From Blautia massiliensis (ex Durand et al. 2017) (GTDB lineage: Bacteria; Bacillota; Clostridia; Lachnospirales; Lachnospiraceae): a DNA stretch of 64,000 nucleotides. The notes below the pieces were generated by a model. That model was not told the DNA's origin. It made no database searches and saw nothing but the letters and a program-made list of their open reading frames with translations. Shown one piece after another: positions 16,000 through 24,256 of the stretch; position 1 is the first letter of the stretch; each line of letters opens with the position of its first letter. The stretch lies in the NCBI RefSeq assembly GCF_001487165.1, contig NZ_LN913006.1, forward strand, positions 1,697,651-1,761,650, given 5' to 3'. The position numbers and the translations under genes were made by a program.

Positions 16000-16872
16000 T
16001 CACTCTGCCGCCAGACGGATAAACTCCTCCATCTCTCTCGTCTTAAACTTATTTTTATGGTAAAAGATCTGCCGGTACATGGATATCTCCACATCTTCCA
16101 CATGTAAAAGGGCAATTCTTCCTTTCCGGATATCCCGCTCCACAGCCAGATAGGGAAGAAAGGAAAGTCCGTGGTTCTTTTCCAGCATGCGGATGATAAA
16201 AGCGGTATCGCTGATCTCCAGTACCGGTGACAGGGCCTGCTTCTTAAGCGCCAGCTGCTGATCCAGGGCCTGGCGATAATTGGCATTCTTTTCCGTGAGA
16301 AAAAAAGGCTCTTCCAGGATATTCTCCATCTTCAGCGTCTTTCCCGCAAACTCCGAATCTGCAGAGGCCACAAATACTACCGGCTCCGCCTTCTCCATGA
16401 CCTTCACCCAGTTCTGGTCCCACCTTGGGGTATCCAGTATATAAATAAGATCCAGCCCGTTATGCTCCATCATCCGTATCAGCTGCTCCGGTGTATCAAT
16501 AGTCACCTGCATATTTACTTTCGGGTGAAACTCACGAAATTTGCTGAGAACAGCCGGAAGCTTTGCTGTGCAGAGAGATTCAATCGTCCCGATATGTAAT
16601 GGATTTTTCAGTTCCGCATCATCATTCATTGACTTTTTTGCTTTATTTACGTCATATAAGATCCGGCTTGCATGCCCCATAAACTCTTTTCCGGACGGAG
16701 TAAGCACCACACGCTTTCCGGTTCTGTCAAAAAGTCTTGTTTCCAGCTCATTTTCCAGAAGACGGATCTGGACAGTGATCGCTGACTGAGTGTATCCCAG
16801 AACCTCTGCTGCCCTGGAAAAGCTCTGAAGCTGTGCTACATGTACAAACGTCTCCAACTGACGGATTTCCAT
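16000..16872 (-). CDS. LysR family transcriptional regulator
   Basis: A 290-residue LysR regulator. The N-terminal helix-turn-helix (MEIRQLETFVHVAQLQSFSR, then AEVLGYTQSAITVQIRLLE) occupies residues 1-60, and a periplasmic-binding-like effector domain follows (about 90-290). The start at 16872 is chosen because GGGAG lies seven bases upstream; an 11-codon extension lacks a site. It is divergent from a transporter/sdaAB operon across 155 bp that contain a palindrome correctly placed for LysR activation. Serine or a related amino acid is the likely co-inducer, by context only. Confidence 0.92.
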   Translation of the reverse strand: MEIRQLETFVHVAQLQSFSRAAEVLGYTQSAITVQIRLLENELETRLFDRTGKRVVLTPSGKEFMGHASRILYDVNKAKKSMNDDAELKNPLHIGTIESLCTAKLPAVLSKFREFHPKVNMQVTIDTPEQLIRMMEHNGLDLIYILDTPRWDQNWVKVMEKAEPVVFVASADSEFAGKTLKMENILEEPFFLTEKNANYRQALDQQLALKKQALSPVLEISDTAFIIRMLEKNHGLSFLPYLAVERDIRKGRIALLHVEDVEISMYRQIFYHKNKFKTREMEEFIRLAAE

Positions 16873-16890
16873 GATTTTCTCCCTTTTACT

Positions 16891-16918
16891 ATGAAATTTT
16901 TTCATCGTGATGATGAAA
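16891..16918. promoter_or_regulatory. Candidate LysR operator
   Basis: TTTCATC-gtgat-GATGAAA (16900-16918) is a perfect inverted repeat, overlapped by a second one, ATGAAA-ttt-TTTCAT (16891-16905). The first ends nine bases before the -35 of the transporter operon, about -63 to -45 from its predicted start site, which is the classic LysR activation position. It is also just upstream of the LysR start codon, allowing autoregulation. Confidence 0.6.
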
Positions 16919-16927
16919 TCTGTGAAT

Positions 16928-16956
16928 TTGCCTTATTTTTATGTCAATGTTACAAT
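16928..16956 (+). promoter_or_regulatory. Promoter of the serine transporter/sdaAB operon
   Basis: TTGCCT (16928-16933) and TACAAT (16951-16956) are 17 bases apart. The imperfect -35 fits an activator-dependent promoter. Confidence 0.6.
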
Positions 16957-17027
16957 ACAATCACGAGGACGTCAATCGTATTTTTGTGCAAAATGAATAA
17001 ATTCATACTTCGGAGGAAAGAATCCAA

Positions 17028-18248
17028 ATGGAAAAGAAAAAAATCAAGATCGGACTTGTGCCGAAGCTGATCATTGCCATCATCGTAGGTATCCTGTTCG
17101 GCCAGTTCCTTCCGGAAGGCTTTTGTCGCTTTGTTGTAACCCTTTCCGGATTTTTCAGTACCTTTCTGAAATTTGTCATCCCGCTGATGATCCTTGCCTA
17201 TGTGACCATGGGTATTGCGGATCTTTCACAGGGTGCAGGGAAGCTTCTCCTGATCACAGTGGCTCTGGCTTATGGCTCCACTCTGATCGCAGGTTCCGCA
17301 TCCTATCTGGTATCATCCAGCCTGTTCCCGCACTTTATGAGTGAAGGTGCACTGGATCAGATCGCAGCTACCGCAGACGCATCCCTGACACCGTTTTTCT
17401 CCATCACACTGGAGCCGGTCATGGATACTCTTTCTGCTGTTGCTCTTGCCTTTGTCATGGGACTGTGCCTCTCTTCCATGCGTGGAAAAGAAATGGGAAA
17501 CAGCCTTTATAACGGAATGAGTGACTTTTCCAAGATCATTGACAAGGTCCTTCATACCATTATCATCCCGCTGCTTCCGCTTTACATCTGCGGAACCTTC
17601 ACAGATATGACTATTTCCGGAAAAACCTTTGCCATCTTAAGCATCCTCTGGAAGGTATTCCTTGTTGTTATCATCATGCACCTGATCTGCATTACGATCC
17701 AGTTTGTGATCGCAGGTACTGTCAGCAAAAAGAATCCTTTCACTCTGATCAAAAATCAGATCCCGGGATACACAACTGCTCTGGGAACCCAGTCTTCCGC
17801 AGCTACCATCCCGGTCAATCTGGAATGTGCAAAAAAAGACGGCGTGTGCGAGCAGATCCGCAACTTCGTAGTACCGCTCTGTGCAAACATCCACATGGCC
17901 GGTTCCATGATCACCATCACAGCCTGTGCTACTGCAGTCTGCCTTATGAACCAGCTGCCCATCAGTCTTGGGATCATCGTTCCGTTCATCATGACTCTCG
18001 GTGTTGCCATGGTTGCATCTCCCGGTGCTCCCGGTGGTTCCATCATGACTGCCCTTCCATTCCTTTACATGGTATTCGGAGCGGAAGCCGGGGATCCGGA
18101 CGGTGCCATCTGTGCTATCATGGTTGCCCTTTACATTACCCAGGATTCCTTCGGAACTGCCTGCAATGTATCCGGTGACAACGCCATCGGCGTGATCGTT
18201 GACACCATTTATAAGAAATTTATTGCAAAAACACCACAGGAGAATTAA
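17028..18248 (+). CDS. Dicarboxylate/amino acid:cation symporter (DAACS family), probable serine/threonine importer
   Basis: A 406-residue polytopic membrane protein of the glutamate/dicarboxylate/serine symporter family (SstT/GltP fold). The C-terminal half has the family's re-entrant loop signatures: TQSSAATIPVNLECAKK, the NIHMAGSMI segment and VASPGAPGGSIMTALPFL. Family members couple sodium or proton influx to uptake of acidic amino acids, dicarboxylates or serine/threonine. The next two genes, 5 bp downstream, encode serine dehydratase, so serine is the favoured substrate by context. GGAGGAAAG lies about eight bases before the ATG. Confidence 0.88.
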   Translation: MEKKKIKIGLVPKLIIAIIVGILFGQFLPEGFCRFVVTLSGFFSTFLKFVIPLMILAYVTMGIADLSQGAGKLLLITVALAYGSTLIAGSASYLVSSSLFPHFMSEGALDQIAATADASLTPFFSITLEPVMDTLSAVALAFVMGLCLSSMRGKEMGNSLYNGMSDFSKIIDKVLHTIIIPLLPLYICGTFTDMTISGKTFAILSILWKVFLVVIIMHLICITIQFVIAGTVSKKNPFTLIKNQIPGYTTALGTQSSAATIPVNLECAKKDGVCEQIRNFVVPLCANIHMAGSMITITACATAVCLMNQLPISLGIIVPFIMTLGVAMVASPGAPGGSIMTALPFLYMVFGAEAGDPDGAICAIMVALYITQDSFGTACNVSGDNAIGVIVDTIYKKFIAKTPQEN

Positions 18249-18253
18249 GCAAA

Positions 18254-18922
18254 ATGTCTTTTATCAGTGTATTTGACGTTATGGGTCCCAACATGATCGG
18301 TCCTTCCAGTTCTCATACCGCAGGGGCTGCACGCATTGCTTTCCTTGCCCAGAAGATGATCACGCCGCCCCTGAAAAAAGTGGAATTCATCCTTTACGGT
18401 TCCTTCGCCAGAACATACAAGGGACACGGTACAGACCGTGCCCTCCTTGGCGGGATCATGGGCTTTTCCACAGATGACATGCGTATACGGAATTCTTTTG
18501 ACATTGCCAGGGAACAGGGGATCGACTTTTCCTTTACTCCAAATGAAACAGAAACCGATGTCCATCCCAACACTGTCGATATCCACATGGTTAATGACCA
18601 GGGACAGGAAATGACAGTCCGGGGGGAATCGCTGGGCGGCGGCAAGGTCCGTATTGTGGAGATCAACCACGTGAAAGTGGATTTCACCGGCGAATACAGT
18701 GCCATCATCGTGATCCATCAGGATACTCCCGGTGTTGTGGCCTACATCACCAGATGCTTAAGTGAACGTAACATTAACATTGCCTTCATGCGCCTCTTCC
18801 GTGAATCCAAAGGAACCACAGCCTATACGATCGTGGAATCCGACGGTCATCTCCCGGAAGATATCGTAGAAAGCATTCACCGGAACACCAACATCCATGA
18901 TGTCATGGTTGTTCAGATGTAG
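18254..18922 (+). CDS. sdaAB: L-serine ammonia-lyase, iron-sulfur-dependent, beta subunit
   Basis: A 222-residue subunit with the N-terminal signature FDVMGPNMIGPSSSHTAGAA and a C-terminal ACT domain (about 148-222; IVIHQDTPGVVAYITRCLSE) that usually senses serine. With the alpha subunit it deaminates L-serine to pyruvate and ammonia using an oxygen-sensitive 4Fe-4S cluster, typical of anaerobic Firmicutes. It begins 5 bp after the transporter stop; AGGAG sits at the end of the transporter gene. Confidence 0.96.
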   Translation: MSFISVFDVMGPNMIGPSSSHTAGAARIAFLAQKMITPPLKKVEFILYGSFARTYKGHGTDRALLGGIMGFSTDDMRIRNSFDIAREQGIDFSFTPNETETDVHPNTVDIHMVNDQGQEMTVRGESLGGGKVRIVEINHVKVDFTGEYSAIIVIHQDTPGVVAYITRCLSERNINIAFMRLFRESKGTTAYTIVESDGHLPEDIVESIHRNTNIHDVMVVQM

Positions 18923-18942
18923 GGAAAAGGAGGATGTGTTTT

Positions 18943-19812
18943 ATGGATTTCAAAAATGCCAAGGAACTTCTTGCTCTCTGCCAGGAAAAAAAGCTTCCGA
19001 TTTCCGAAGTAATGCGCCAGCGTGAGATCCTTCTCGGTGAAACCACTGCTGAAATCGTGGACCAGCGCATGGACCGTGTTCTGGAGATCATGAAGGATGC
19101 TGCTTTTTCCCCTATCAAAGATCCGGTGATATCTATGGGCGGACTGATCGGCGGTGAAGCCCGAAAGCTCTGCGAATTTCATGACCTGGGAAAAAGCCTG
19201 TGCGGAAATGTTCTCGGAAAGGGGATCACCTACGCTATGGCAACCCTTGAGACCAACGCTTCCATGGGACTTATCGTTGCCTCTCCTACTGCCGGCAGTG
19301 CCGGGATCGTTCCCGGAATGATGCTTGCTCTTCAGGAGGTCTATGGCTTTTCCGATAAAAAAATCCGCCAGGCACTATTTAATGCAGGCGCGATCGGCTA
19401 TCTTGCCATGCGTAATGCAACAGTTGCCGGTGCTGTTGGCGGATGTCAGGCTGAGGTCGGAATCGCTTCCGCAATGGCTGCTTCTGCTGCTGTGGAACTT
19501 CTTGGCGGTACACCTCTTCAGTGTACTTATGCTGCTTCCACGGTTCTTATGAACATGCTTGGACTTGTGTGCGACCCTGTAGGCGGCCTGGTGGAATATC
19601 CCTGCCAGAACCGTAACGCAGCCGGTGTTTCCAATGCCCTAATCGCAGCGGAAATGTCACTGGCCGGTATCCCCCAGTTCATCCCGCTGGATGAGATGAT
19701 CGATGCCATGTATACTGTGGGCAAAAAGCTTCCTGCAGAGCTTCGTGAAACTGCTCTCGGCGGTTGTGCAGCCACACCGTCCGCCTGTGAAAAGTGTCAT
19801 CTTTGCAGTTGA
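18943..19812 (+). CDS. sdaAA: L-serine ammonia-lyase, iron-sulfur-dependent, alpha subunit
   Basis: A 289-residue catalytic subunit of the two-chain serine dehydratase. The conserved stretches SPTAGSAGIVPGMMLALQEV, GGCQAEVGIASAMAASAAVE and CDPVGGLVEYPCQNRNAAG are present. The cluster-binding cysteines are in the last two motifs and the C-terminal CEKCHLCS. AGGAGGA ends eight bases before the ATG at 18943; an in-frame ATG at 18934 is inside that site, so 18943 is the start. With sdaAB and the transporter it forms a serine uptake and degradation operon that yields pyruvate. Confidence 0.95.
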   Translation: MDFKNAKELLALCQEKKLPISEVMRQREILLGETTAEIVDQRMDRVLEIMKDAAFSPIKDPVISMGGLIGGEARKLCEFHDLGKSLCGNVLGKGITYAMATLETNASMGLIVASPTAGSAGIVPGMMLALQEVYGFSDKKIRQALFNAGAIGYLAMRNATVAGAVGGCQAEVGIASAMAASAAVELLGGTPLQCTYAASTVLMNMLGLVCDPVGGLVEYPCQNRNAAGVSNALIAAEMSLAGIPQFIPLDEMIDAMYTVGKKLPAELRETALGGCAATPSACEKCHLCS

Positions 19813-19914
19813 AATGCAACTATGGCAGAGAAAAAGCAGTTGGATATCTTATGCCCCATTTGTTGCACAGCTCTATATTGAATAATAACTTCATAGTTTG
19901 CTCAGTCAGATAAT

Positions 19915-19961
19915 AAAACGGAGAATTCCTTAAATTTTTCTTTCGGGAATTCTCCGTTTTC
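19915..19961. terminator. Bidirectional intrinsic terminator downstream of sdaAA
   Basis: AAAACGGAGAATTCC (19915-19929) pairs perfectly with GGAATTCTCCGTTTT (19946-19960) around a 16-base loop. It lies 100 bp past sdaAA and could equally end a minus-strand transcript coming from 20.2 kb. Confidence 0.8.
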
Positions 19962-20226
19962 TTTTGGGCATGCGGACATTTTACAGCCCTGCTGTTTTTT
20001 CTGCTGCCAGCTTCTGATTTTCTGGTTCTATTGGCTCCGGACCTCTGTTCTGACTTCTGAGCCGGAGCATCCTTTTTGGGATTCTCCTTCTCCTGCTCTT
20101 CTTGGTCCTGCTCGAATCCATCTTTAATGGATTTCTGTTTTTTTCTTATTTATTTCTTTGATTTCTTTTTTGTCATGTCTGCCTTATCTATTATTTTTAG
20201 TTTTCGTGTACATCTTATATATTATA
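19915..20226 (-). ncRNA. Candidate small transcript of unknown type in a 570-bp gap
   Basis: The gap 19813-20381 has no convincing gene. On the minus strand a perfect TATAAT (20221-20226) with a fair TTGATG 19 bases upstream could start a transcript that would end at the terminator at 19915-19961, about 290 nt. Inside are only tiny frames: an 8-codon Lys-rich one at 20176 and a 46-codon Arg-rich frame starting MDSSRTKKSRRRR. A neighbouring frame reads KDGFEQDQEEQEKENPKKD. These could be pieces of one frameshifted charged-protein gene instead. No known RNA family is recognised. Confidence 0.3.
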
Positions 20227-20381
20227 CTGGCCACATGCTATTTTTCATCAAATCAACGTAAAACTATTGTTAAATCTGTGGTAAAAAAGTCCTCCGAAAA
20301 ATCTCAAGATCATATCTCCTGATATCCCTGTGATTTCCTGAAAGACTCTTTCACACATAATTTACATATTAATAAAACAAT

Positions 20382-20741
20382 TTACAGAAATTCCGACTGC
20401 AGCGCATCGTATCCGGTCTCACCTGTACGGATACGAACAGCGTTGCGTATCTCATAGCTAAATATCTTACCATCGCCCGGATCACCGGTGAATGCTGCTT
20501 TCTGAATAGCATCAATAACTTTAATCTCCCAGTCTTCTGATGATACTACAATCTCAAACTTGATCTTCGGTTTCAGAAATACATCGATTTTGGAACCACG
20601 GACATACTCTGTGTAACCACGCTGTGTTCCGCAGCCCATGAGCTGGGTTACTGTAAAACCGTTAACCTGGATCTCATTTAACGCTGCTTTTACATCTTCC
20701 ATTTTTTCTTCTCTTACGATTGCTTCTATCTTTATAAGCAT
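20382..20741 (-). CDS. glnK: PII family nitrogen regulatory protein
   Basis: A 119-residue PII protein, trimeric sensors of ATP/ADP and 2-oxoglutarate that block AmtB. The B-loop TGDPGDGKIF (about 84-93) is conserved. The T-loop reads GCGTQRGYTEYVRGSKIDVF and lacks the tyrosine normally at position 51 that is uridylylated in Proteobacteria, which fits Firmicutes PII proteins. GGAGGAAATCGT precedes the ATG. It lies 47 bp downstream of amtB and is very likely co-transcribed with it. glnB or another PII paralogue name is possible; linkage to amtB favours glnK. Confidence 0.9.
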   Translation of the reverse strand: MLIKIEAIVREEKMEDVKAALNEIQVNGFTVTQLMGCGTQRGYTEYVRGSKIDVFLKPKIKFEIVVSSEDWEIKVIDAIQKAAFTGDPGDGKIFSYEIRNAVRIRTGETGYDALQSEFL

Positions 20742-20788
20742 ACGATTTCCTCCATTTTCACACGATCATTGCCGAACAAATTCTTTTA

Positions 20789-22030
20789 TCAGTCAAATCC
20801 ATTAAATGACGGATATGCATTCTCTCCATGCTGGGATGCATCCAGCCCGACCATCTCTTCCTTCGGATCTACACGAAGCGGTGTAAAGATCCGCACGATC
20901 CCGATACAGATCAGCGTTCCCACAATAGCAACCGCAATGGTGATCACAATACTCAATACCTGCGCTAGGAACAGACGGTGATCTCCAAACACAAGGCCAT
21001 CCCATTTTGCAACAGAGTTAATGGAAGTTTTTCCGAAGAGACCTGTTGCGATTCCTCCCCAGATACCACCGATACCATGGCAGCCAAAAGCATCCAGGGC
21101 ATCATCGATCTTCAGCTTCTGTTTCAAAAGGATCACAGTAAAGTAACAGATCGGGCTTACCAGGATCCCAATGATAAAAGATGCCCATACCGGTACGAAA
21201 CCAGCTCCCGGTGTAATGGCTACCAGTCCGATAACAAGACCTGTGGATGCACCAACCAGTGTCGGTTTTCCCTCGCGGATCACCTCGATCAGCATCCAGG
21301 TCAGCAGTGCACAGGCAGAAGAAATGCTACTGGTCATAAAGGCATGTGCCGCAAGGCCGTCTGCCTTCAGCGCACTTCCTGCATTAAAGCCGAACCATCC
21401 GAACCACAGCATAGCTGCTCCGAGAAATACAAACGGGATATTGTGCGTACGATAGGTTGCTTTTGCATAGCCTCGTCTCTGTCCAAGATAAATGGCAAGA
21501 ACCAGTGCACTGACACCGGAACTGATATGTACCACGTTTCCTCCTGCAAAGTCCACAGAGCCAATGGCTGCCAGAAATCCACCGTCTCCCCAGACCATAT
21601 GTGCCATTGGATAATACACGATCAAAGACCAGATCGCAATAAAGAAAAACAGCGCCTTAAAACGCATCCTTCCAACCACGGCACCGGTGATCAGTGCCGG
21701 TGTGATCATGGCAAACATCATCTGGAACGCCACAAATACCAGATGCGGGATCGTATCCGCATAAGGTCCCGGCTCCCAGCCGACACCATTCAGCGCAAAC
21801 CAGCGAAAATCTCCGATGATCCCGCCATGATTTCCTCCAAATGCCAGCGAATATCCAAACAATGTCCACATAACTACGGACAGTCCCATGATCGCCCCAC
21901 AAGCCATCATGGTATTTACCACATTTTTCCTGCGGACCAGTCCTCCGTAGAAAAACGCAAGCCCAGGTGTCATAAAGAACACAAAGGCTGTACAGATCAG
22001 TATAAAGCCGGTATCTCCTGCATTCATCAT
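20789..22030 (-). CDS. amtB: Ammonium transporter AmtB
   Basis: A 413-residue Amt/Rh channel with about 11 helices. FYGGLVRRKNVVNTMM after the first helix and the two pore histidines (VVHISSGVSALVLA and FGCHGIGGIWGG) are intact. It conducts ammonium under nitrogen limitation and is plugged by the PII protein encoded next. AGGAGG lies six bases before the first of two adjacent ATGs. The leader contains a strong promoter and a terminator-like hairpin, suggesting attenuation. Confidence 0.95.
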   Translation of the reverse strand: MMNAGDTGFILICTAFVFFMTPGLAFFYGGLVRRKNVVNTMMACGAIMGLSVVMWTLFGYSLAFGGNHGGIIGDFRWFALNGVGWEPGPYADTIPHLVFVAFQMMFAMITPALITGAVVGRMRFKALFFFIAIWSLIVYYPMAHMVWGDGGFLAAIGSVDFAGGNVVHISSGVSALVLAIYLGQRRGYAKATYRTHNIPFVFLGAAMLWFGWFGFNAGSALKADGLAAHAFMTSSISSACALLTWMLIEVIREGKPTLVGASTGLVIGLVAITPGAGFVPVWASFIIGILVSPICYFTVILLKQKLKIDDALDAFGCHGIGGIWGGIATGLFGKTSINSVAKWDGLVFGDHRLFLAQVLSIVITIAVAIVGTLICIGIVRIFTPLRVDPKEEMVGLDASQHGENAYPSFNGFD

Positions 22031-22068
22031 TCATTTCCTCCTCGATTCCCTCAATTATTCTGCAACGC

Positions 22069-22103
22069 AAAAAGCGCCTGGAAACTCAATTTCCAGACGC
22101 CTT
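22069..22103 (-). terminator. Leader hairpin with T-run upstream of amtB (attenuator candidate)
   Basis: On the minus strand AGGCGTCTGGAAA pairs with TTTCCAGGCGCTTT-like sequence (one mismatch) around a short loop and is followed by TTTTTG. It lies between the amtB promoter and its start codon, beginning about ten bases after the predicted start of transcription, so most transcripts would stop here unless an antiterminator acts. Confidence 0.65.
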
Positions 22104-22116
22104 TGTCATGTCAGTT

Positions 22117-22145
22117 AGCATAGCAGATAATTTGTGGGTTTTCAA
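22117..22145 (-). promoter_or_regulatory. Promoter of the amtB-glnK operon
   Basis: Minus-strand TTGAAA (22140-22145) and TATGCT (22117-22122) are spaced 17 bases, and TGC precedes the -10 as an extended element. The transcript would start near 22110. Confidence 0.7.
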
Positions 22146-22261
22146 GAGTTTTTTCGCTATTTTTCTGTTTTCTTACAGAATTACTATGTTTTATGTGGAT
22201 ATGAAATTTATTTTCGGCAATCTATCCGGTTATAAATATTGGAGAGATTTTATTTTATCTC

Positions 22262-22987
22262 TTACTGTACTATAACACGGACTATGCTCAGGATCAGCAG
22301 ATGTGCCGGATAAAAGATATAGAAAAACCACTTGGAAAACTTCGGTGCTTTTTCGGATTTTTTGCCATTATAGAAGCACAGGATGATGATTCCTGATGCC
22401 ACGATCCCTGCTGCCGAAAACAGAGCATGGAGCATCGCCGGTCCGGCTGCCATTTTTTCCACGTAGGAGCTGTAGTTAAACAGCACAAAAAGGGCAGCAC
22501 CGACTCCGTACGCTGTTATCATCCTCTTCCTGTTCCCCCAGCTCTCATGGAACCAGATGGTAAAAACCGGTGCCAGGATTGCCCAGTCCGAATAAACGGA
22601 TAGTAAAAGGAGCAGGATCAGAAGTGGAATTCTCCATTTACTTGCCATCATCCTTTCCTGAACAACCAGGATCATAAAGCAGATAAACAGAGTAAAGATC
22701 ATATTCAGCTGTGAATTCCCAAAGGCTATCATATAGGGAACCTGGGAGATTCCGGCAAAGATCAGAAGTCTTTCGCCATATTTTCTCCGGGAATGTGTAT
22801 AGTAAAAACCTTCCACAAGAAAATAGCACATGGTAATGGCTGTGAAGTAGCCAATGTCTATAAACACTTCCCACAGGATTGTGTTTTCCGGCAGAAGCAC
22901 GTTGGCGATATGGTTCAGAAGCATGGTAAAAATTGCCAGATATTTAATGGCATCCCGGGTCAGTCCCGGCTTTTCTGTTGTTGGCAT
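22262..22987 (-). CDS. TraX family membrane protein
   Basis: A 241-residue polytopic protein with about eight helices, beginning with TRDAIKYLAIFTMLLNHIAN and followed by the FLVEGFYYTHSRRKYGERLL segment typical of the TraX family. TraX acetylates F-pilin in plasmids, but chromosomal members in gut Firmicutes are not tied to conjugation and their substrates are unknown. The start at 22987 is set by GGAGAAGATC; an 18-codon extension has no site. No conjugation genes are nearby, and it is flanked by amtB and nudC transcribed separately. Confidence 0.85.
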   Translation of the reverse strand: MPTTEKPGLTRDAIKYLAIFTMLLNHIANVLLPENTILWEVFIDIGYFTAITMCYFLVEGFYYTHSRRKYGERLLIFAGISQVPYMIAFGNSQLNMIFTLFICFMILVVQERMMASKWRIPLLILLLLLSVYSDWAILAPVFTIWFHESWGNRKRMITAYGVGAALFVLFNYSSYVEKMAAGPAMLHALFSAAGIVASGIIILCFYNGKKSEKAPKFSKWFFYIFYPAHLLILSIVRVIVQ

Positions 22988-23103
22988 GATCTTCTCCTTC
23001 TGTGCAGAAAAATTTTCAGACCTTTCACATCTTCTGCACAATATAATACATTTATCTTACACTGATTTTCTGACTCATACAACTTTTTTTGTTATTGCTG
23101 GAG

Positions 23104-23132
23104 TTGCCTTTTTCTCAAGGTAAGCTTATACT
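23104..23132 (+). promoter_or_regulatory. Promoter of nudC
   Basis: TTGCCT (23104-23109) and TATACT (23127-23132) are separated by 17 bases, about 80 bp before the nudC start codon. Confidence 0.55.
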
Positions 23133-23214
23133 GTAGAAAGCGTGCTGTATTTTATATGGCAAAACTTCTCAGCAAACACTGTAAAACAATAAATTCGGAA
23201 AGGAATTATCGATC

Positions 23215-24051
23215 ATGATCCAGGATATCGCACCACATACCTATCACAATGAATACAAACCTGTGGCCCCGGATAAAGAAAGCCACATCCTCGCCTATGA
23301 AGAAGGAAAGATCCTTATGAAAAAAGATGGCGAGACTATGACTCTTCCAAGCTTTGGAGAACTGGAAGGAAAAGTTGAAAATCTCTATGAGAATTATATC
23401 TATCTCTTCTCCATTGACGAAGAGCATTTTTATCTGATCCCGGATCTTGACACCAGTCTCCTTCCTGGTTATCAGTTTGAGATCACAAGAGTTCTCCGCA
23501 CAGCGGAGCCACAGTATCTGGCTTTCGCAGGAATCACCGGATATCAGCTCTTTCAGTGGTACAGCAAGCGCCGTTTCTGCGGTTGCTGCGGCAAACCGAT
23601 GGTACATGATAAACATGAGCGCAAGATGATCTGCTCTGCCTGTGGAAACGGTGAATATCCGGTGCTTTCTCCGGCTGTGATCGTAGGCGTTACCAACGGT
23701 GACAAGCTGATCCTCTCCAAATATGAGGGCCGAAATCACACCCGCTACGCCATGATTGCAGGTTTTGCCGAGATTGGTGAGACCATCGAGGAGACCGTTC
23801 ACCGTGAAGTTATGGAAGAGATTGGCGTAAAGGTCAAAAATCTCCGCTACTACAAGAGCCAGCCATGGTCCTTCTCCGGAACCCTTCTGTTTGGCTTCTA
23901 CTGTGATCTGGATGGCGACGACACTCTGACTGTAGACCACGATGAGCTTTCCATGGCCTCCTGGTTCAACCGGGAAGACATTCCGGATGAAGGAGATAAT
24001 ATCAGCCTTACCAAGGAGATGATGATGGCATTTAAGCATGGAAAAGCCTGA
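23215..24051 (+). CDS. nudC: NADH pyrophosphatase NudC-type Nudix hydrolase
   Basis: A 278-residue enzyme that splits NADH (and removes NAD caps from RNA) to the mononucleotides. The order is an N-terminal domain, a zinc ribbon (FCGCCGKPMVHD and CSACGNGEYP, about 120-145), the Nudix box (GFAEIGETIEETVHREVMEE, about 181-200) and the NudC-specific SQPWSFSGTLLFGF that follows it. AAAGGAATT lies before the ATG. It is monocistronic with its own promoter and a long hairpin terminator. Confidence 0.93.
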   Translation: MIQDIAPHTYHNEYKPVAPDKESHILAYEEGKILMKKDGETMTLPSFGELEGKVENLYENYIYLFSIDEEHFYLIPDLDTSLLPGYQFEITRVLRTAEPQYLAFAGITGYQLFQWYSKRRFCGCCGKPMVHDKHERKMICSACGNGEYPVLSPAVIVGVTNGDKLILSKYEGRNHTRYAMIAGFAEIGETIEETVHREVMEEIGVKVKNLRYYKSQPWSFSGTLLFGFYCDLDGDDTLTVDHDELSMASWFNREDIPDEGDNISLTKEMMMAFKHGKA

Positions 24052-24102
24052 AGTATCGCTTGCCTGATTCCGTAAACAATTTTTCGCAACCAATTTCACA
24101 AA

Positions 24103-24200
24103 AAAACACCGGCCATTCATCTGTAACATGTCCTGTCCAGGCTGCCAGATCATCTCTGACATCTCAGCCCCAGTACATATTCCAATGAATGCCGGCGTTT
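24103..24200. terminator. Long-arm inverted repeat between nudC and glgP
   Basis: AAAACACCGGCCATTCAT (24103-24120) pairs with ATGAATGCCGGCGTTTT (24184-24200), allowing one bulge and one G-U, around a 63-base loop. T-runs follow on the plus strand and A-runs precede on the other, so it may terminate the convergent nudC and glgP transcripts. The loop is unusually long. Confidence 0.45.
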
Positions 24201-24256
24201 TTATTTTCTATTTTTCTATTTTTCTTCCGAGCCGGAGCAATCTGCCTAAAACCGTT

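Noticed and set aside
22262-22987. Conjugative element suggested by the TraX-like gene
   Set aside because: No relaxase, coupling protein, integrase or other transfer gene is nearby; chromosomal TraX-family proteins are common in gut Firmicutes.
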